NCBI GenBank assembly: GCA_034509755.1
Contig: CM067542.1
Coordinates: 15,381,001-15,445,000 of the forward strand
Source of the DNA: Anisodus tanguticus
Lineage: Eukaryota > Streptophyta > Magnoliopsida > Solanales > Solanaceae
Direction: 5' to 3'
Length of the DNA stretch: 64,000 bases
Shown here: positions 42,232 to 54,011 of the stretch, piece after piece
How positions within the stretch are numbered: position 1 is the first letter of the stretch
Layout: every line of letters starts with the position of its first letter
Translations under genes and position numbers: made by a program
Notes under the pieces: model-generated
Database searches by the model: none
What the model was told of the DNA's origin: nothing
The model's input: only the letters and a program-made list of their open reading frames with translations

Positions 42232-43643
42232 TGTTGATACTCTATTGTACTTCATAAAGCAGTACACGAAGTAATTAACTATTACAAGTATTCGAAAGGA
42301 TTAACAAACATTCAATATTTAGAAATTGAATCTTTTGAACAAATAGGCCAATCTTCAAAATTGCCGCAAGCTTGTTGTGTCTTGAATCTTGATAACCTGA
42401 AATCAAGAAGCAACTAAATCTGGATGGTTACAATGTTGTGTGTTGAGTCGAGGGATTTTCCTCTGCCCTTAAGACAAGATTGTCCCGTATATATGCTTTT
42501 ACGTTAGCGGGCAATAGTCTCCCAAGATAAAACAACACTTTAATCTCAACGCTACAAAGCCAATAGGTTGAGCCTGGTGAAGAAAACAAATATGACTCGA
42601 CTTGCTGAAGATATGGAATAGGAAGGAAGAGTTTCTCTTTACTCTTCTCTTTTGTCTCTGTGTATATAGTGTGTCTCTGTTGTGTATATCTTGTGTATAT
42701 GTGAGGGTTTGGTCACTGTTTTTCGATCACGAATTGCACTGATTTTCGCCATTGTTTTGCTGAATTTCAGTCACTGATTTTCGTGACTGTTTTTCTGTTT
42801 TTCCAGTGCTATATTGCTGTCTATTTTGTCTGTTATTATTTCACGAATTGAGCCAAAAAAACAGCTCAATATATAGCATGTAGGAGGGCAGTCCAATAGC
42901 CACAAACAAGGCTGTAATGGCCATTAAGTGAGGGCTGTTAATGGCATTAGAGAGGCTGATTTATGGGTGGTTTATGGTCATGAATGAGGCTACTCAATTG
43001 CCTAAGTAATGAGCTGTTAATGGAGAGTTAATCAGCCAAGTAATGGCTGATTAATGCTCCAAAATGCAGTCCAACGGAAGTTTTCTGCCTTCCGTCACCC
43101 CAAAATCAACTTTCCAGAAACTCTGGGGACCAAACTGTAAAATATTAAACTTCAGGGATCAAACTGTACATCTAGCAAAGTTCTCTGGTCCAAAAAGATA
43201 ATATCAGAAACTCCCCACAGCCCGTGACCCGTTACCTGAGCCCGAGACCAGACGGGACGGGCGGGCGGCAGCGGCGCGCGTGTGGGCTTAGCCTTGAACC
43301 CAAGCACATCTAGGTCCTCTCTCCTTTAAACATATGGGATACCTCTTGGGGTCCCAAACCCTTTACCATATTAGAGACTTATATAGAGAGCAATTCTTCC
43401 TATTCCCATCGATGTGGTAGATTTGTCCCACACCATATTTCCATGCCTCAAACACCTTACTTCGTGGACAAATATCTCTTTCATTTCTCAACGAATTTTG
43501 ACGATTCTTGGCCCTACGGTCATCTACTCACTTCGTAGATCATGCATGTGTAAAGGGACAAAGCCTCCAACATGCGAAACACTAGTGTTTGATTCATCAA
43601 ATATGGGTGGACGCATCTCCCTGCCAAAGGCAAATTTCCAACA
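42232..43643 (-). repeat. 3' LTR of element G
   Basis: 1412 bp. It contains a run of phrases of the form GTTAATGG and AAGTAATGGCTG (about 42900-43060) and a GC-rich block near 43250-43290. Confidence 0.9.
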
Positions 43644-43699
43644 ATCCCCTCTATGAAAGAGAGATTGTGGCGCACACACAAGGTGCCTACATTTCAGCA

Positions 43700-46600
43700 A
43701 TCTTTCAGCGAAAAGATATTACATCAGGAGAGGTAGCTTTCGCTTTGAACCTTCCCTAGTTGAATACCATCGGACTTACTTACTGAGCGATGAACGTGAT
43801 GTCTTGAACCGTCAGTGTTTAATGTAAGACAAGACAATGATACCAACACAATAACTCACCTTATTCATTTTCCTTCTTACGTTTTTGTCCGTTGTGGCCA
43901 TGGACACACTTGGATTCTTAAGTGCGTTCATTTGATACGGCCATCCTCGCACTTAAATAGGTGATCTCCTACAAGGTATCCTGCTATACCCCACTTCACA
44001 AGTGTTAGGAATCATTAAAAGTTTCCCCAACCTTAACCTCAACCGTTTGAGGATCGTTAAAGGTTTGGAAGCTTAACCTTTACCCACCATGCAGGTAGCA
44101 CTTTAATGTCTATCGCGGGAATAGCTTTAGATTCATATTTCCGTACAGAAATCATCATCCGAAGTGCTTCTTGCTTCCACCGAAGCGCTTAACTGAACCT
44201 TTTGCCACTTAGTTTTCCCATTGAACCAAATTCTTGGGATCTCCAATCAGTATGGTTGGGTTACCACCGCAAAGGTTCGTATTGTTTGGGTTTTAAGCCC
44301 ATTCCCCTAGACAGGCAGAACACTTGATCTCCGGGTAGTCCATTAGTTAGTAAACAAAGATGTGACACCCGTGATGATCAACTGCCATATGGTCTTATGT
44401 CTCCGACAGATCCTGACAGATATGTCCAGACACCGTCATTCGTGTCCTTCCTGAAGTCGACCGGCTAGCCACAGTGTATAACTGCTGAAGACACGGGTTT
44501 CTCCCAATAAGGGACGTCATCTAAGGAGTCGTGAAGTTACTGAACTTCTTTCATGCTTTGTATAAAGCGATAAACTCCGATTCCATCATGAATCGGCCGA
44601 TGCACGTTTGCTTAGAGGATTTTCCAAGAACCCACCATACACATTTACTTGTGGCTTTGGTATTCTTCAGATCTGATGTCCAGTTTGCATCACTGTGTTC
44701 TCCCAGAACCGCTGGACATCCAGAATACTATAATCTGTAGATAAGCGAATAATTCAGATATCGTCATATCCGACTTAACGCCTTCTACCGATCATGTATT
44801 AAAATCATCAGTGAACCTTAGTTCAACTGTTCTTCTTTGTAGGTCGATACCAGGTCGGTTGTAGTGTGTACAATACATTGAACTACACGTGACCTGAGCA
44901 TATCGCTCATTGTCTATGGGTGCACCATAATTTCAATCAGTTATATGATTCATATCCATTGATGGCTTCAACGAGACTGTCAACTATCGACCAGTCCATT
45001 AGATGTCTTAGAAATCCATTTCCTAAGATGTCATCTGTGATACCCATTTCTTTTATATCGAGACTTTGTTTCAATATGACTTTCACTTTCAAACTGTTGG
45101 TTTTCCAACTGTTAGCTTTCTAACTTCAGAGTCAATGTTTCTGTGGTCAGATTCATTGTTTCTGTTTTATCTGAAACTTTCAGGACCAAAATGTAAACAT
45201 TTCAGGGACCAAAATGAAAGTTCAGGAAGAAGCCCAACAGTTCAGCAAACCAATTCTGATTCTCTTCTTCCAACTCTCCGGTTGGGAAGGATGTTTCAAC
45301 ATCCATGCCACGCAAGACTGCAATGGCCCTGGATGTTAAGCTACTCATAGGGGAGCATATTTTACAACCCAAAGGTTCTTTTCCCGGAGGAAGATCAACC
45401 ATTACACAAGTATGGTTCTATATGATGGATTCTATTTCTCTCTTTAGCTTCTTTCCAAAGCAGCGCTTTTGGAGATAACAATTATTTGTTAATTATCCAT
45501 GGTTCGTTCTCCACCATACAAGCTAGAAGACATGGAACAAGTCTTTGTCCCCTTCTTTGCTCCGTCTCGATTCAACATCTAGAATCCTTGAGTTCTGCAG
45601 ATCTGGAATATTAAGTTCTGGATAGCCAACAACTTTCGAGTCCTATAGATACGGAACGTCTAGTTCCGGACAGTCAGGCCCTCGCGGGTTCTTTTTAACC
45701 TTGAGCAATTACTTCTTTTTCCTTTCCAAGGAAAGTTATCTCCAAAGAATTCAGCATTCTTTGACGCCAAAAGGCGATAAACACTACTGTTATTTGCAGA
45801 TCCAGTGGATATGCAATCTACAGTCTTAGGTCGAACTTGACCTGTTTCAGTAGTCCAACTTCTACCAAGCCACCCCACATCACAACTTTTGTATGTGAGA
45901 TTCTTTCCATGTCTCACACGGAGAGTTATCCTTATCCTTATGCGGAGTTCTGTTGAGAATCACATTAGCGGTAAGGATCACCTTGCCCCACATAATTTGG
46001 GCGTACGGGTTTGCGCTTGGCTGACACCGTTAGACTGAGGTGAGTAATGAGCAATCGTTTAATAAACGATGTTTCACATTCTCCCCCTATATCACTACGA
46101 ATTTCTCAATCCGTATGCTTAGTTGATTTTCAACTTCTACTTTGTAGCACTTATCCGCTTCAACAACTTCATCTTTGCTTTTCAACAAACAAAGGATTCC
46201 ATACGTTGTACCATCATCAATGAAGATCACAACGTACTTGTCTCCCCCCTCTATTTTGTATAAACTTCAAATAACCCAAGTAGGTGTGACTAAGTTCTAG
46301 AGGAGCGGTGCTTCTTTCGCTATTCCCTTGACGGAATTTGGAAAGGTGATTTTGCCTCTTCATCTACCTCACATTTATTTTGAGGGTTTATGTCGACAGA
46401 AGGCAACAATCTCAACATCGTTAGCTTTTGAATGACTTGCTATTTAACGTGTCTTAATCTATGATGGCATAGATGCACGGATTACAAATATATCATTCAT
46501 TTGGCTACAGACATACTGTACCATTCTTAGTTATTACAGACCTGTTGGACTAGTCTCAAACCAGCTTGACCAACAGCGTCCCTTAAACCAAGTTTGGGAC
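43700..46600 (-). pseudogene. copia pol (element G), heavily degenerate
   Basis: Recognisable pieces: integrase around 46260-45900 (K-Y-V-V-I-F-I-D-D-G and V-I-L-N-R-T-P-H-K). RT around 45402-45202 (L-P-P-G-K-E-P-L-G-C-K and D-V-E-T-S-F-P-T-G-E-L-E-E-E, compare the usual D-V-K-T-A-F-L). RNase H traces around 44800-44500. No catalytic RT motif was found intact. Stops are dense throughout, far more than in elements A to E, so this appears to be the oldest coding remnant here. Confidence 0.65.
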
Positions 46601-46749
46601 ATAAATCACCTCATCTTAGAGTGATTTCATTTCCTGAAGTCCTATTAAGGACAACCACTCCAACCCCTTCTACTTTAGAGGTGGCGTTGCTTCACATGAA
46701 CAACCTCTTGCCCGTGGTTAGGGCGTAACCGAATCATATGTGATCTAGA

Positions 46750-47030
46750 TACTCTGGCCCACTCTAGTTGCTTTGGCAGACTGAGTGTCCTATTTCTTTT
46801 CTGCCTTTCTTTAGGCCTTCAGATCATTTAAGACCTGAAAACTCTGGCCCACCACATTAGGTGTCCATTACTTTTCCTATGAAAAGAATTCTGGCCCCAC
46901 TCCAGTCGCCCGGAGTCTTTATATGACTGAGTGTCCAATATCATCATATCAAAGGAATTTTGGCCCACTCCAGTCGCCCGGAGGATTTGTATGACTGAGT
47001 GTCCAATATCATCCTATGAAGGATCTTCTG
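46750..47030. repeat. imperfect tandem repeat, about 69-bp unit, in element G
   Basis: Two clear units start near 46891 and 46961 (TGGCCCCACTCCAGTCGCCC and TGGCCCACTCCAGTCGCCC, each running to GAGTGTCCAATATCATC). A weaker third copy begins near 46756. It falls where gag or protease would be expected. Confidence 0.8.
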
Positions 47031-47365
47031 CCAAATAGTGTGACAGGCTCAACGTCTTTAACTTTTACACTTCTTCCGTTATGATTGGTGCCCAGATAAT
47101 TCTTGGCGCTTACTTAAGAGTGGTAATAGTTTTCGCACAGTCAGTGGATCTTTCTCCCTCGTATGTGCGAACATACTTTACACATTTTTAATCATTACAC
47201 TTAAAAGAACGGATCTTTTTAAGTCGTTTACAAAATTCAATCTTTAAACGGGAAAGAAGAAGAGATTAAACTTCTGATTTTTAAAGCATATATATTCCTC
47301 CTTACTTTAATCCATTTTTAATCAGATATCATTTAATCTTTATTCTTGACAAGTAAGAAAAATAC

Positions 47366-47611
47366 TTATCCCAATTTTGGATTCTTTGTCTGGGACAGAT
47401 ATAGGCCTTCTGCTGCAAGATAGAACCACATCTTCAACCTTCTCCTCTTGTCCCAGTGGACATCCTCAGGCTCTCGTGAGCGCTTGTTCCCACCACTCTC
47501 GGGAGCGTTGACACCATGAACATGTTGAACTTCAACAATATCATCATCACTGTCTTCAAGCAGAAAACCACATCCATATCCATATTTGGTCACACAACTT
47601 TTGACCGACAT
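47366..47611 (-). CDS. 81-codon open frame after the element G 5' LTR, unrecognised
   Basis: The start lies 43 bases after the LTR, on the sense strand of the element. The product has an acidic patch around residues 18-27 (L-E-D-S-D-D-D-I-V-E-V), then a basic segment N-K-R-S-R-E-P-E-D-V-H-W-D-K-R-R-R that looks like a bipartite nuclear-localisation signal. I do not recognise the family. It may be the 5' end of a shortened gag or captured sequence. The acidic-hydrophobic D-D-D-I-V-E-V also resembles a SUMO-interacting motif, but that is only a pattern match. Confidence 0.35.
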   Translation of the reverse strand: MSVKSCVTKYGYGCGFLLEDSDDDIVEVQHVHGVNAPESGGNKRSREPEDVHWDKRRRLKMWFYLAAEGLYLSQTKNPKLG

Positions 47612-47654
47612 CTTTCGAACACTAATAATAGTACAATACTATCTTGTCTTAAGT

Positions 47655-49044
47655 TGTTGATACTCTATTGTACTTCATAAAGCAGTACGCGTAGTAATTA
47701 ACTATTACAAGTATTCGAAAGGATTAACAAACATTCAATATTTAGAAATTAAATCTTTTGAACAAATAGGTCAATCTTCAAAACTGCCGCAAGCTTGTTG
47801 TGTCTTGAATCTTGATAACCTGAAATCAAGAAGCAACTAAATCTGGATGGTTACAACGTTGTGTGTTGAGTCGAGGGATTTCCCTCAGTCCTTAAGACAA
47901 GATTGCCCCGTATATATGCTTTTACGTTAGCGGGCAATAGTCTCCCAAGATAAAACAACACTTTAATCTTAACGCTACAAAGCCAATGGGTTGAGCCTGG
48001 CGAAGAAAACAAATATGACTCGACTTGCTGAAGATATGGAATAGGAAGGAAGAGTTTCTCTTTACTCTTCTCTTTTGTCTCTGTGTATATAGTGTCTCTG
48101 TTGTGTATATCTTGTATATATGTAAGGGTTGGTCACTGTTTTTCAGCCACGAATTGCACTGATTTTCGCCACTGTTTTGCTGAATTTCAGTCACTGATTT
48201 CGTGACTGTTTTTCTATTTTTCCAGTGCTATATTGTTGTCTGTTTTGTCTGTTATTCTTTCACGAATTGAGCCAAAAAACAGCTCAATATATAGCATGTA
48301 GGAGGGCAGTCCAACAGCCACAAACAAGGCTGTAATGTCCATTAAGTGAGGGCTGTTAATGGCATTAGAGAGACTGATTTATGGGTGGTTTATGGTCATG
48401 AATGAGGCTGCTCAATTTCCTAAGTAATGGGTTGTTAATGGAGAGTTAATTAGCCAAGTAATGGCTGGTTAATGCTCCAAAACGCTGTCCAACGGTAGGC
48501 AGAAAGTTTTTTTGCCTACCGTCACCCCAAAATCAACTTTCCAGAAACTTTGGGGACCAAAATGTAAAATATTAAACTTCAGGGATCAAACTGTACATCT
48601 AGCAAAGTTCTCTGGTCCAAAAAGATAATATTAGCCCACAGCCCGAGACCGAACGGGACGGGTGGGCGGCGGCGGCGCGCGTGTGGGCTTAGCCTTGAAC
48701 CCAAACACATCTAGGTCCTCCCTCCTTTAAACACATGGAATACCCTTTGGGGTCCCAATCCCTTTACCACATTAGTGACTTATATAGAGAGCAATTCTTC
48801 CTATTCCCACCGATGTGGTAGATTTGTCCCACACCATATTTTCATGCCTCAAACACCTTACTTCGTGGACCAATATCTCTTTCATTTCTCAACGAATTTT
48901 GACGATTCTTGGCCCTACGGTCATCTACTCACTTCGAAGATCATACATGTGTAAAGAGACAAAGCCTCCAACATGCGGAACACTGGTGTTTGATTCATCA
49001 AAGATGGGTGGACGCATCTCCCCGCCAAAGACAAATTTCCAACA
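47655..49044 (-). repeat. 5' LTR of element G
   Basis: 1390 bp, aligned along its length to 42232-43643 with small indels. Open frames at 48194-47922 and 48815-49051 are shared with the other LTR and are not genes. Confidence 0.9.
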
Positions 49045-49289
49045 AAAATAAATTAGAGTCAAATTATCGCTTTCTAAAAGTACCTAGAAAAACATCGCCT
49101 TCAAATTCATTGGAAAATTCAGTTGAGCAATCTTTTTTTTATAACATCATTTAAATAGATCTGGACAGATCTAGCTCTAATGAAACTCTTTTTCTTTTGT
49201 GTGGAAGCAGTTTTTGTATTGTTATGGTGGAAAGAAGGGTGGTTATGGTGGTATGTGACGATAGTTAATTACAGAGGTTTGTGACGGAG

Positions 49290-49505
49290 CTTTAAAGGTT
49301 GAATGAATGTATGTCAGGTGTATCTATGATGTATGTCAAGTGTATGTTATTGTATGTTCTATGTATCACTATACATACACACGGATACGAGTACATACAA
49401 CAACATACAAATTTGTATATCATGTGTATGTCAAGCCTACACATTGTCATACGTATGACATATAATGATATACAAGCTATATGAAAAGAAGAAATAAGTA
49501 ACATA
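49290..49505. repeat. ATGTATG-rich imperfect inverted repeat
   Basis: ATGTATGT words on the left half (49308-49370) are mirrored by ACATACA words on the right (49373-49445). Both strands are open for over 60 codons here, which follows from the repeat composition. I do not consider either a gene. Confidence 0.6.
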
Positions 49506-49859
49506 CAGATTTGGTGGGTGGCATGGGGACGATGACGAGAAAAGAAGAAGCTACGAAAGAGAAACTCCGGCTATTTTTCGGTTGAGCAACGGTGGTCAGT
49601 GGCGAGACTGTGGTGGCATTGGGTTAGCGGCGACTAAAATTTTTGTGAAAGAAAAGACAATTTTTTTAATTTTATGAGATTTGCATGGAGATTGTACATG
49701 TTTTGTAAAGTTTTTTGTTGCTATTTTTTGAAAGCTGAATAATATTGCTAGTTATAGTAATTATGAATTTATTTTCTTATATCTAGGAAATTATCTCAGT
49801 GAAACACCTCCCCAACCAACCCAATCTAAGATTTACTATTCCTCAAAGCTACATTTATT

Positions 49860-50333
49860 CTCTTAGGGGCTGTTTGGTTGTAGAACAAGTTAATTATATC
49901 AGGATTTTAATATAGAAATTAAATGATGACATGATTATTAAGTTGATAATATTTTTATTAGTAATTGTTTAGTTCATTGCACTAAAATGTGATATTCGGA
50001 CTAATATAAAATATGTGTTTGATTTTAACTCGCTAGATAAATTGAGATAAACTTTTATTTTCAAATTTAACCTTTGAATTGTAAAAAGACTTTGGGAGAA
50101 GGGCATATTTGTCATTTTGGTTTTTTCTTTTCCTCGATTAGAAATTCCAGAATCATTATCCCAGCATTGAGTGTGATATAAGAATAATACTATAATTGTA
50201 GTACAAATAATCTCGAACTTAAAATTTCATTCAAACGCGAGATAAATAATCTCATATTTTATCCCGAAATTTTATTTTATTATCCCTTAATCAAAATTAA
50301 CGACCCATTATGGTGTTTTAATATATAAGGACT
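49860..50333. repeat. possible MITE with GGGCTGTTTGGTT start
   Basis: It opens GGGGCTGTTTGGTTG at 49866 and contains a GTTTGAATG phrase in reverse orientation near 50231. Ends and target duplication could not be fixed. AT-rich, no gene. Confidence 0.3.
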
Positions 50334-50341
50334 ACGAAAAC

Positions 50342-51155
50342 TAGAGATGGCAGTGGATTCTGGACCCGGTCCGGATCCGGTGGATCCAGATCCGTTTTAT
50401 AGGATATGGATCTTCAAAATTTGGACCCGATGGATTCGGATCGGACCCGGATCCGTTTCTGACGGATCGGATCTGGATCTTGTATTTGAGATCCGTATCC
50501 GGTCCAGATCCTACCCGTGGATCCATTTTTTATTAAATATATCCATAACCTAGAATGTAATTTTATAAGTATTTTCTTAAAATTGCTAAGCACATCTTTG
50601 CAAGTTTAATTCTCAAAAAAAGTTTAATATATTCCCGCGTCAACTCAAAAACCAAAAAATAAAGAGGTAACTTCGATAATAAAATCAATGTTATATTAGT
50701 GAATGACTAACATCTCCATAGACAAGTAGTTAAAATTATATTCACTTCATTTATGAAGATTCCAAGCACATGCAAGTTTTGTATTGTGGAAATACTAGTG
50801 AGTATTTTCCACAACTATTATAATTGTCCAACATTTTCAATTAATAGCTCACAATCAAAACGAGACAACGAACAAAATATCTCAAATGAACATTTCAAAA
50901 TTGAAACACAGTAAATTGTTAGCTAAGTCAAAATCGTTTGTCAGTTTAAAAAAAAAAATCTTAGCAAGGTATTCTTAGCAAAACAAATTTTTTTACATGT
51001 GGATCCAGATTCGATCCGTGGACCCGGTGGATCCGATGGATCCGGATTTGGATCTGATTTTTATGGACCCGATGGATCTGGATCCGGATCTGAAAAATGG
51101 ATCTGGATCTGGATCTAGTAGGATCCGATCCAGATCCGATCCGTTGCCATCCCTA
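50342..51155. mobile_element. hAT-like non-autonomous element with GGATCC-rich ends, complete
   Basis: Termini TAGAGATGGCA and, reverse complemented, TAGGGATGGCAA. A perfect 8-bp target duplication ACGAAAAC lies at 50334-50341 and 51156-51163. Both ends carry about 170 bp of GGATCC and GGATCTGGATC words in inverted arrangement, with an AT-rich middle. It is 814 bp with no transposase; open frames here come from the repeats. A truncated relative is at 8511-8655. Confidence 0.9.
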
Positions 51156-51283
51156 ACGAAAACGTAAGCCTTAGTTGTAAATTATCATACTACCAGTAAA
51201 ATTGTTCGTGCTTCGAGCTGTTATTAAAAAAATGAATTTACAAATTAATCTTTTTCTAATATTTGAATATTAAATATTAAACA

Positions 51284-51490
51284 TATTAGTGAATATTCTC
51301 AGAATATTCACTGTATATTTTGTAATTATGATAGATGTATATTTAAGGTAACTTAGGATTCTTATTGTATTAGGAATCAACCATTTAAGGTAAGTTATGA
51401 TTCTTATTGTATTAGGAATCAACCTCTGTACAACTATATCTATTGTGATTAATGAAAGGAATCCCTAAGAGAAATTATTCCAATCTTACA
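51284..51490 (+). repeat. 5' LTR of element A
   Basis: 207 bp, TATTAG...CTTACA; the first base pair is TA instead of TG in both LTRs. It contains a repeated phrase GGATTCTTATTGTATTAGG. Confidence 0.9.
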
Positions 51491-51609
51491 AAATATACTG
51501 TGAATATCAAGAGTCAAACCCTAATCCCTACCCCTCTCTACTCTTTTTCTCTCGGCCGACCACCACCCAAAATTCCCTTCCTCTGGCCGGCGGCAACAAG
51601 GTTGTCACC

Positions 51610-52366
51610 ATGTCTCGCCCCACTCCCCCAACTAATTACGGTTCATCCATTGGCACACTTGACAACCCCCCCCTCAACGTTCATTGTCTTCTTTTCATCC
51701 GACATTCACCGTTAACAACATCAAGAATTTTATCCCTATTATTCTTGATCAAGAAGACTGTCAATATTACATGTGGATGGAACTGTTCTACATTCATGCA
51801 TGTGCATACAATGTGCTCGGCCATATTGATGATCATGTTCCTCGTCCAACCGATGTTGCAGACTCAACCTGGCGTCGCCTTGACGCCATCGTCAAACAAT
51901 GGATCTACGGCACCATCTCTAAAGACTTGTTGTGCATTATCATAAAAACAGGTGCTACAACACGTGAACTTTGGGTCTGCCTAGATGAAATTTTTCAGGA
52001 TAATAAAAATACTCGAGCTGTGTATTTGGAAGAGCAGTTCAACAATACACGTCTCGAGAATTTTAACAATATGTTCGAATATTGTAAACAACTGAAACTC
52101 ATAACCGACCAACTTTCCAACGTAGGGACTCCTGTGTCCGAAACCAAAATGGTGCTTCAACTAGTTGCTGGTTTACCGAAAGGTGAATATGATACACTCG
52201 CAACGATGATTAAACAGGCCGACCCTCTCCCAAGTTTCAACAAAGCACGTTCGAAACTTTTGTTAGAAGAGACCCGCCGTGCTAAACAAGAGGAGCATAA
52301 TCACAAGGCATTATCCATTGACGGCATGCCACCACCGGCGGCCAATACCACCCAGCCACCACCGTA
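51610..52366 (+). pseudogene. copia gag (element A)
   Basis: The likely original start is 51610 (M-S-R-P-T-P-P). A frameshift near 51684-51700 moves the rest into the frame open at 51684-52366, which has V-N-N-I-K-N-F-I-P-I, W-R-R-L-D-A-I-V-K-Q-W-I-Y-G, A-V-Y-L-E-E-Q-F and L-L-L-E-E-T-R-R. It ends in a Pro-rich tail and a stop; the Gly/Arg-rich region that follows is out of frame. Confidence 0.85.
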
Positions 52367-52741
52367 AGACCACCAGCAGTAGCAAGTCCGCGGCGGAGGG
52401 GTTGGCGGCAGAAGTCGCGGTAACAAAAATAAAGGAAAAGGTCGCGGCAAGGGCAACCACAACCAGCAGCCAGACCCAACTCATGCTGCCTATCTCTCGT
52501 GGCCTGGACATCAACCAATGTGGCCCAATCAAGGGAATTGGGCCTCGCCTGCATTCCCCTACCCAACTACAAGGGCCTAGTTCTAGCAGACTGTTTGGTC
52601 ACCCGGTCTATTGGGCTCTGCCCCAGCCAATAGGCAGGCCCACCCGTAACAGCAGCAGGCCCACATGGTCTCGGTCCAGCAGCACCTGTAAAGCAGCAGC
52701 CTAGCCCCCATCGATTTAGGCCAGGCCTTCAGCACCGTGAA

Positions 52742-54011
52742 CCTTCAACAACCCGACGAAAATTGGTACATGGACACCGGAGCCACATCTCACCTCACCC
52801 AGTCGTCAGGTAACTTATCCCAACTACTTCGGCTAAAGTGTCCTTAATTTATTACTGTCGGCAATGGTCATCGCATTTCGATTGAAGGTTACAGTAACAC
52901 ACATACCAAAGATCCCCACCCGTCTTTCTCCCTAAATCATGTCCTTTACACCCCTAACATTTTTAAAAACTTAATCTCTGTTAGAAAATTCACTCGTAAT
53001 AATTCTGTGTCTGTCGAATTTGACCATTTTGGTTTTTCTATAAAGGATCTCAATATGGGGAAATTTCTTACGCGCTGCAATAGTGTGGGAGACCTCTACC
53101 CCTTCACTCAATCTTCCTCTGTCAGACCGCAATCACCTCTATCCCTTGCGGCTATCTCTCTCTCAACTTGGCACAACAAACTCGGACACCCTAGAGACCC
53201 TGTTTTTACTTTTCTTAGGATTACTAAGCATATTCAATGTAATAATGGAAAACTTGTCCAACACTATTTTTCTTGCCCGCTCGACAAGCATACTCGTCTT
53301 CCATTTATGTCATCAAACAATGTTAGTTCTTCTCCTTTTGATATTGTTCATGCTGATTTGTGGACATCTCCGGTTGTTAGCTCTTTGGGTCACAAATTTT
53401 ATCTAGTATTCTTAGATGATTTTTCACATTTTGTCTAGATTTACCCACTGAAATTCAAATATGAAGTTTTTGCCAAATTCCTTGAATTTCAAAAAATTAT
53501 TAAAACACAGTTTGAAAAATCTATCAAATCATTCCAATGTGATAATGGATGTTAATTTAATAACTCGGCATTTCACAATTTCTGCTCTAAATAAAACATG
53601 GTTTTTCATTTTTCCTGTCCCTATACTTCCTCCCAAAACGGAAAGGCTGAACGAATTATACGTACCATCAATAACGTGGTTCGTACCCTTCTGTTTCATG
53701 CATGTCTTCCACCGCCTTTTTGGGTCTATGCTGTTAAAATGGTAGAATCCCTTCTTAACATTTTACCAACTAGCACTCTCCAAAACAAGACCCCTACCGA
53801 AATCTTATACCGTAGGTTCCCATCCTATGACCATCTCCGTATTTTTGGCTGCTTATGCTACCCCAACATAGCCTCCACTACACCTCACAAACTTGCCCCT
53901 CGCACCATGCCCTGTGTCTTCGTTGATCTCTCTCCTACTCATCGGGGCTACCTGTGCTATGACATTACCACTCGCAAAATCATCGTCTCCCGTCACGTCA
54001 CCTTTGACTAG
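52742..54011 (+). pseudogene. copia protease and integrase (element A)
   Basis: Protease W-Y-M-D-T-G-A-T-S-H-L-T lies near 52765-52800 with an intact D-T-G; a stop at about 52842 follows. Integrase: W-H-N-K-L-G-H-P, the C-x2-C pair altered to Y-F-S-C, H-A-D-L-W, Q-C-D-N-G and P-Q-N-G-K-A-E-R. Stops interrupt at about 53437, 53551 and 53590, then 53598-54011 is open to R-H-V-T-F-D. Confidence 0.85.

Larger units (their letters stand above)
42232..49044 (-). mobile_element. Ty1/copia element G with 1.4-kb LTRs
   Basis: LTRs at 42232-43643 (1412 bp) and 47655-49044 (1390 bp), TGTTGATAC...TCCAACA, are flanked by AAAAT (42227-42231 and 49045-49049). Minus-strand copia protein traces lie between them, so the right LTR is the 5' one. 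A polypurine-like TAGAGGGGA adjoins the left LTR. No tRNA-Met PBS follows the 5' LTR. The interior is only 4.0 kb and very degenerate. Confidence 0.9.

Noticed and set aside
50341..50553. Asp/Pro/Gly-rich open frames on both strands
   Set aside because: Products of the GGATCC arrays of the hAT-like element.
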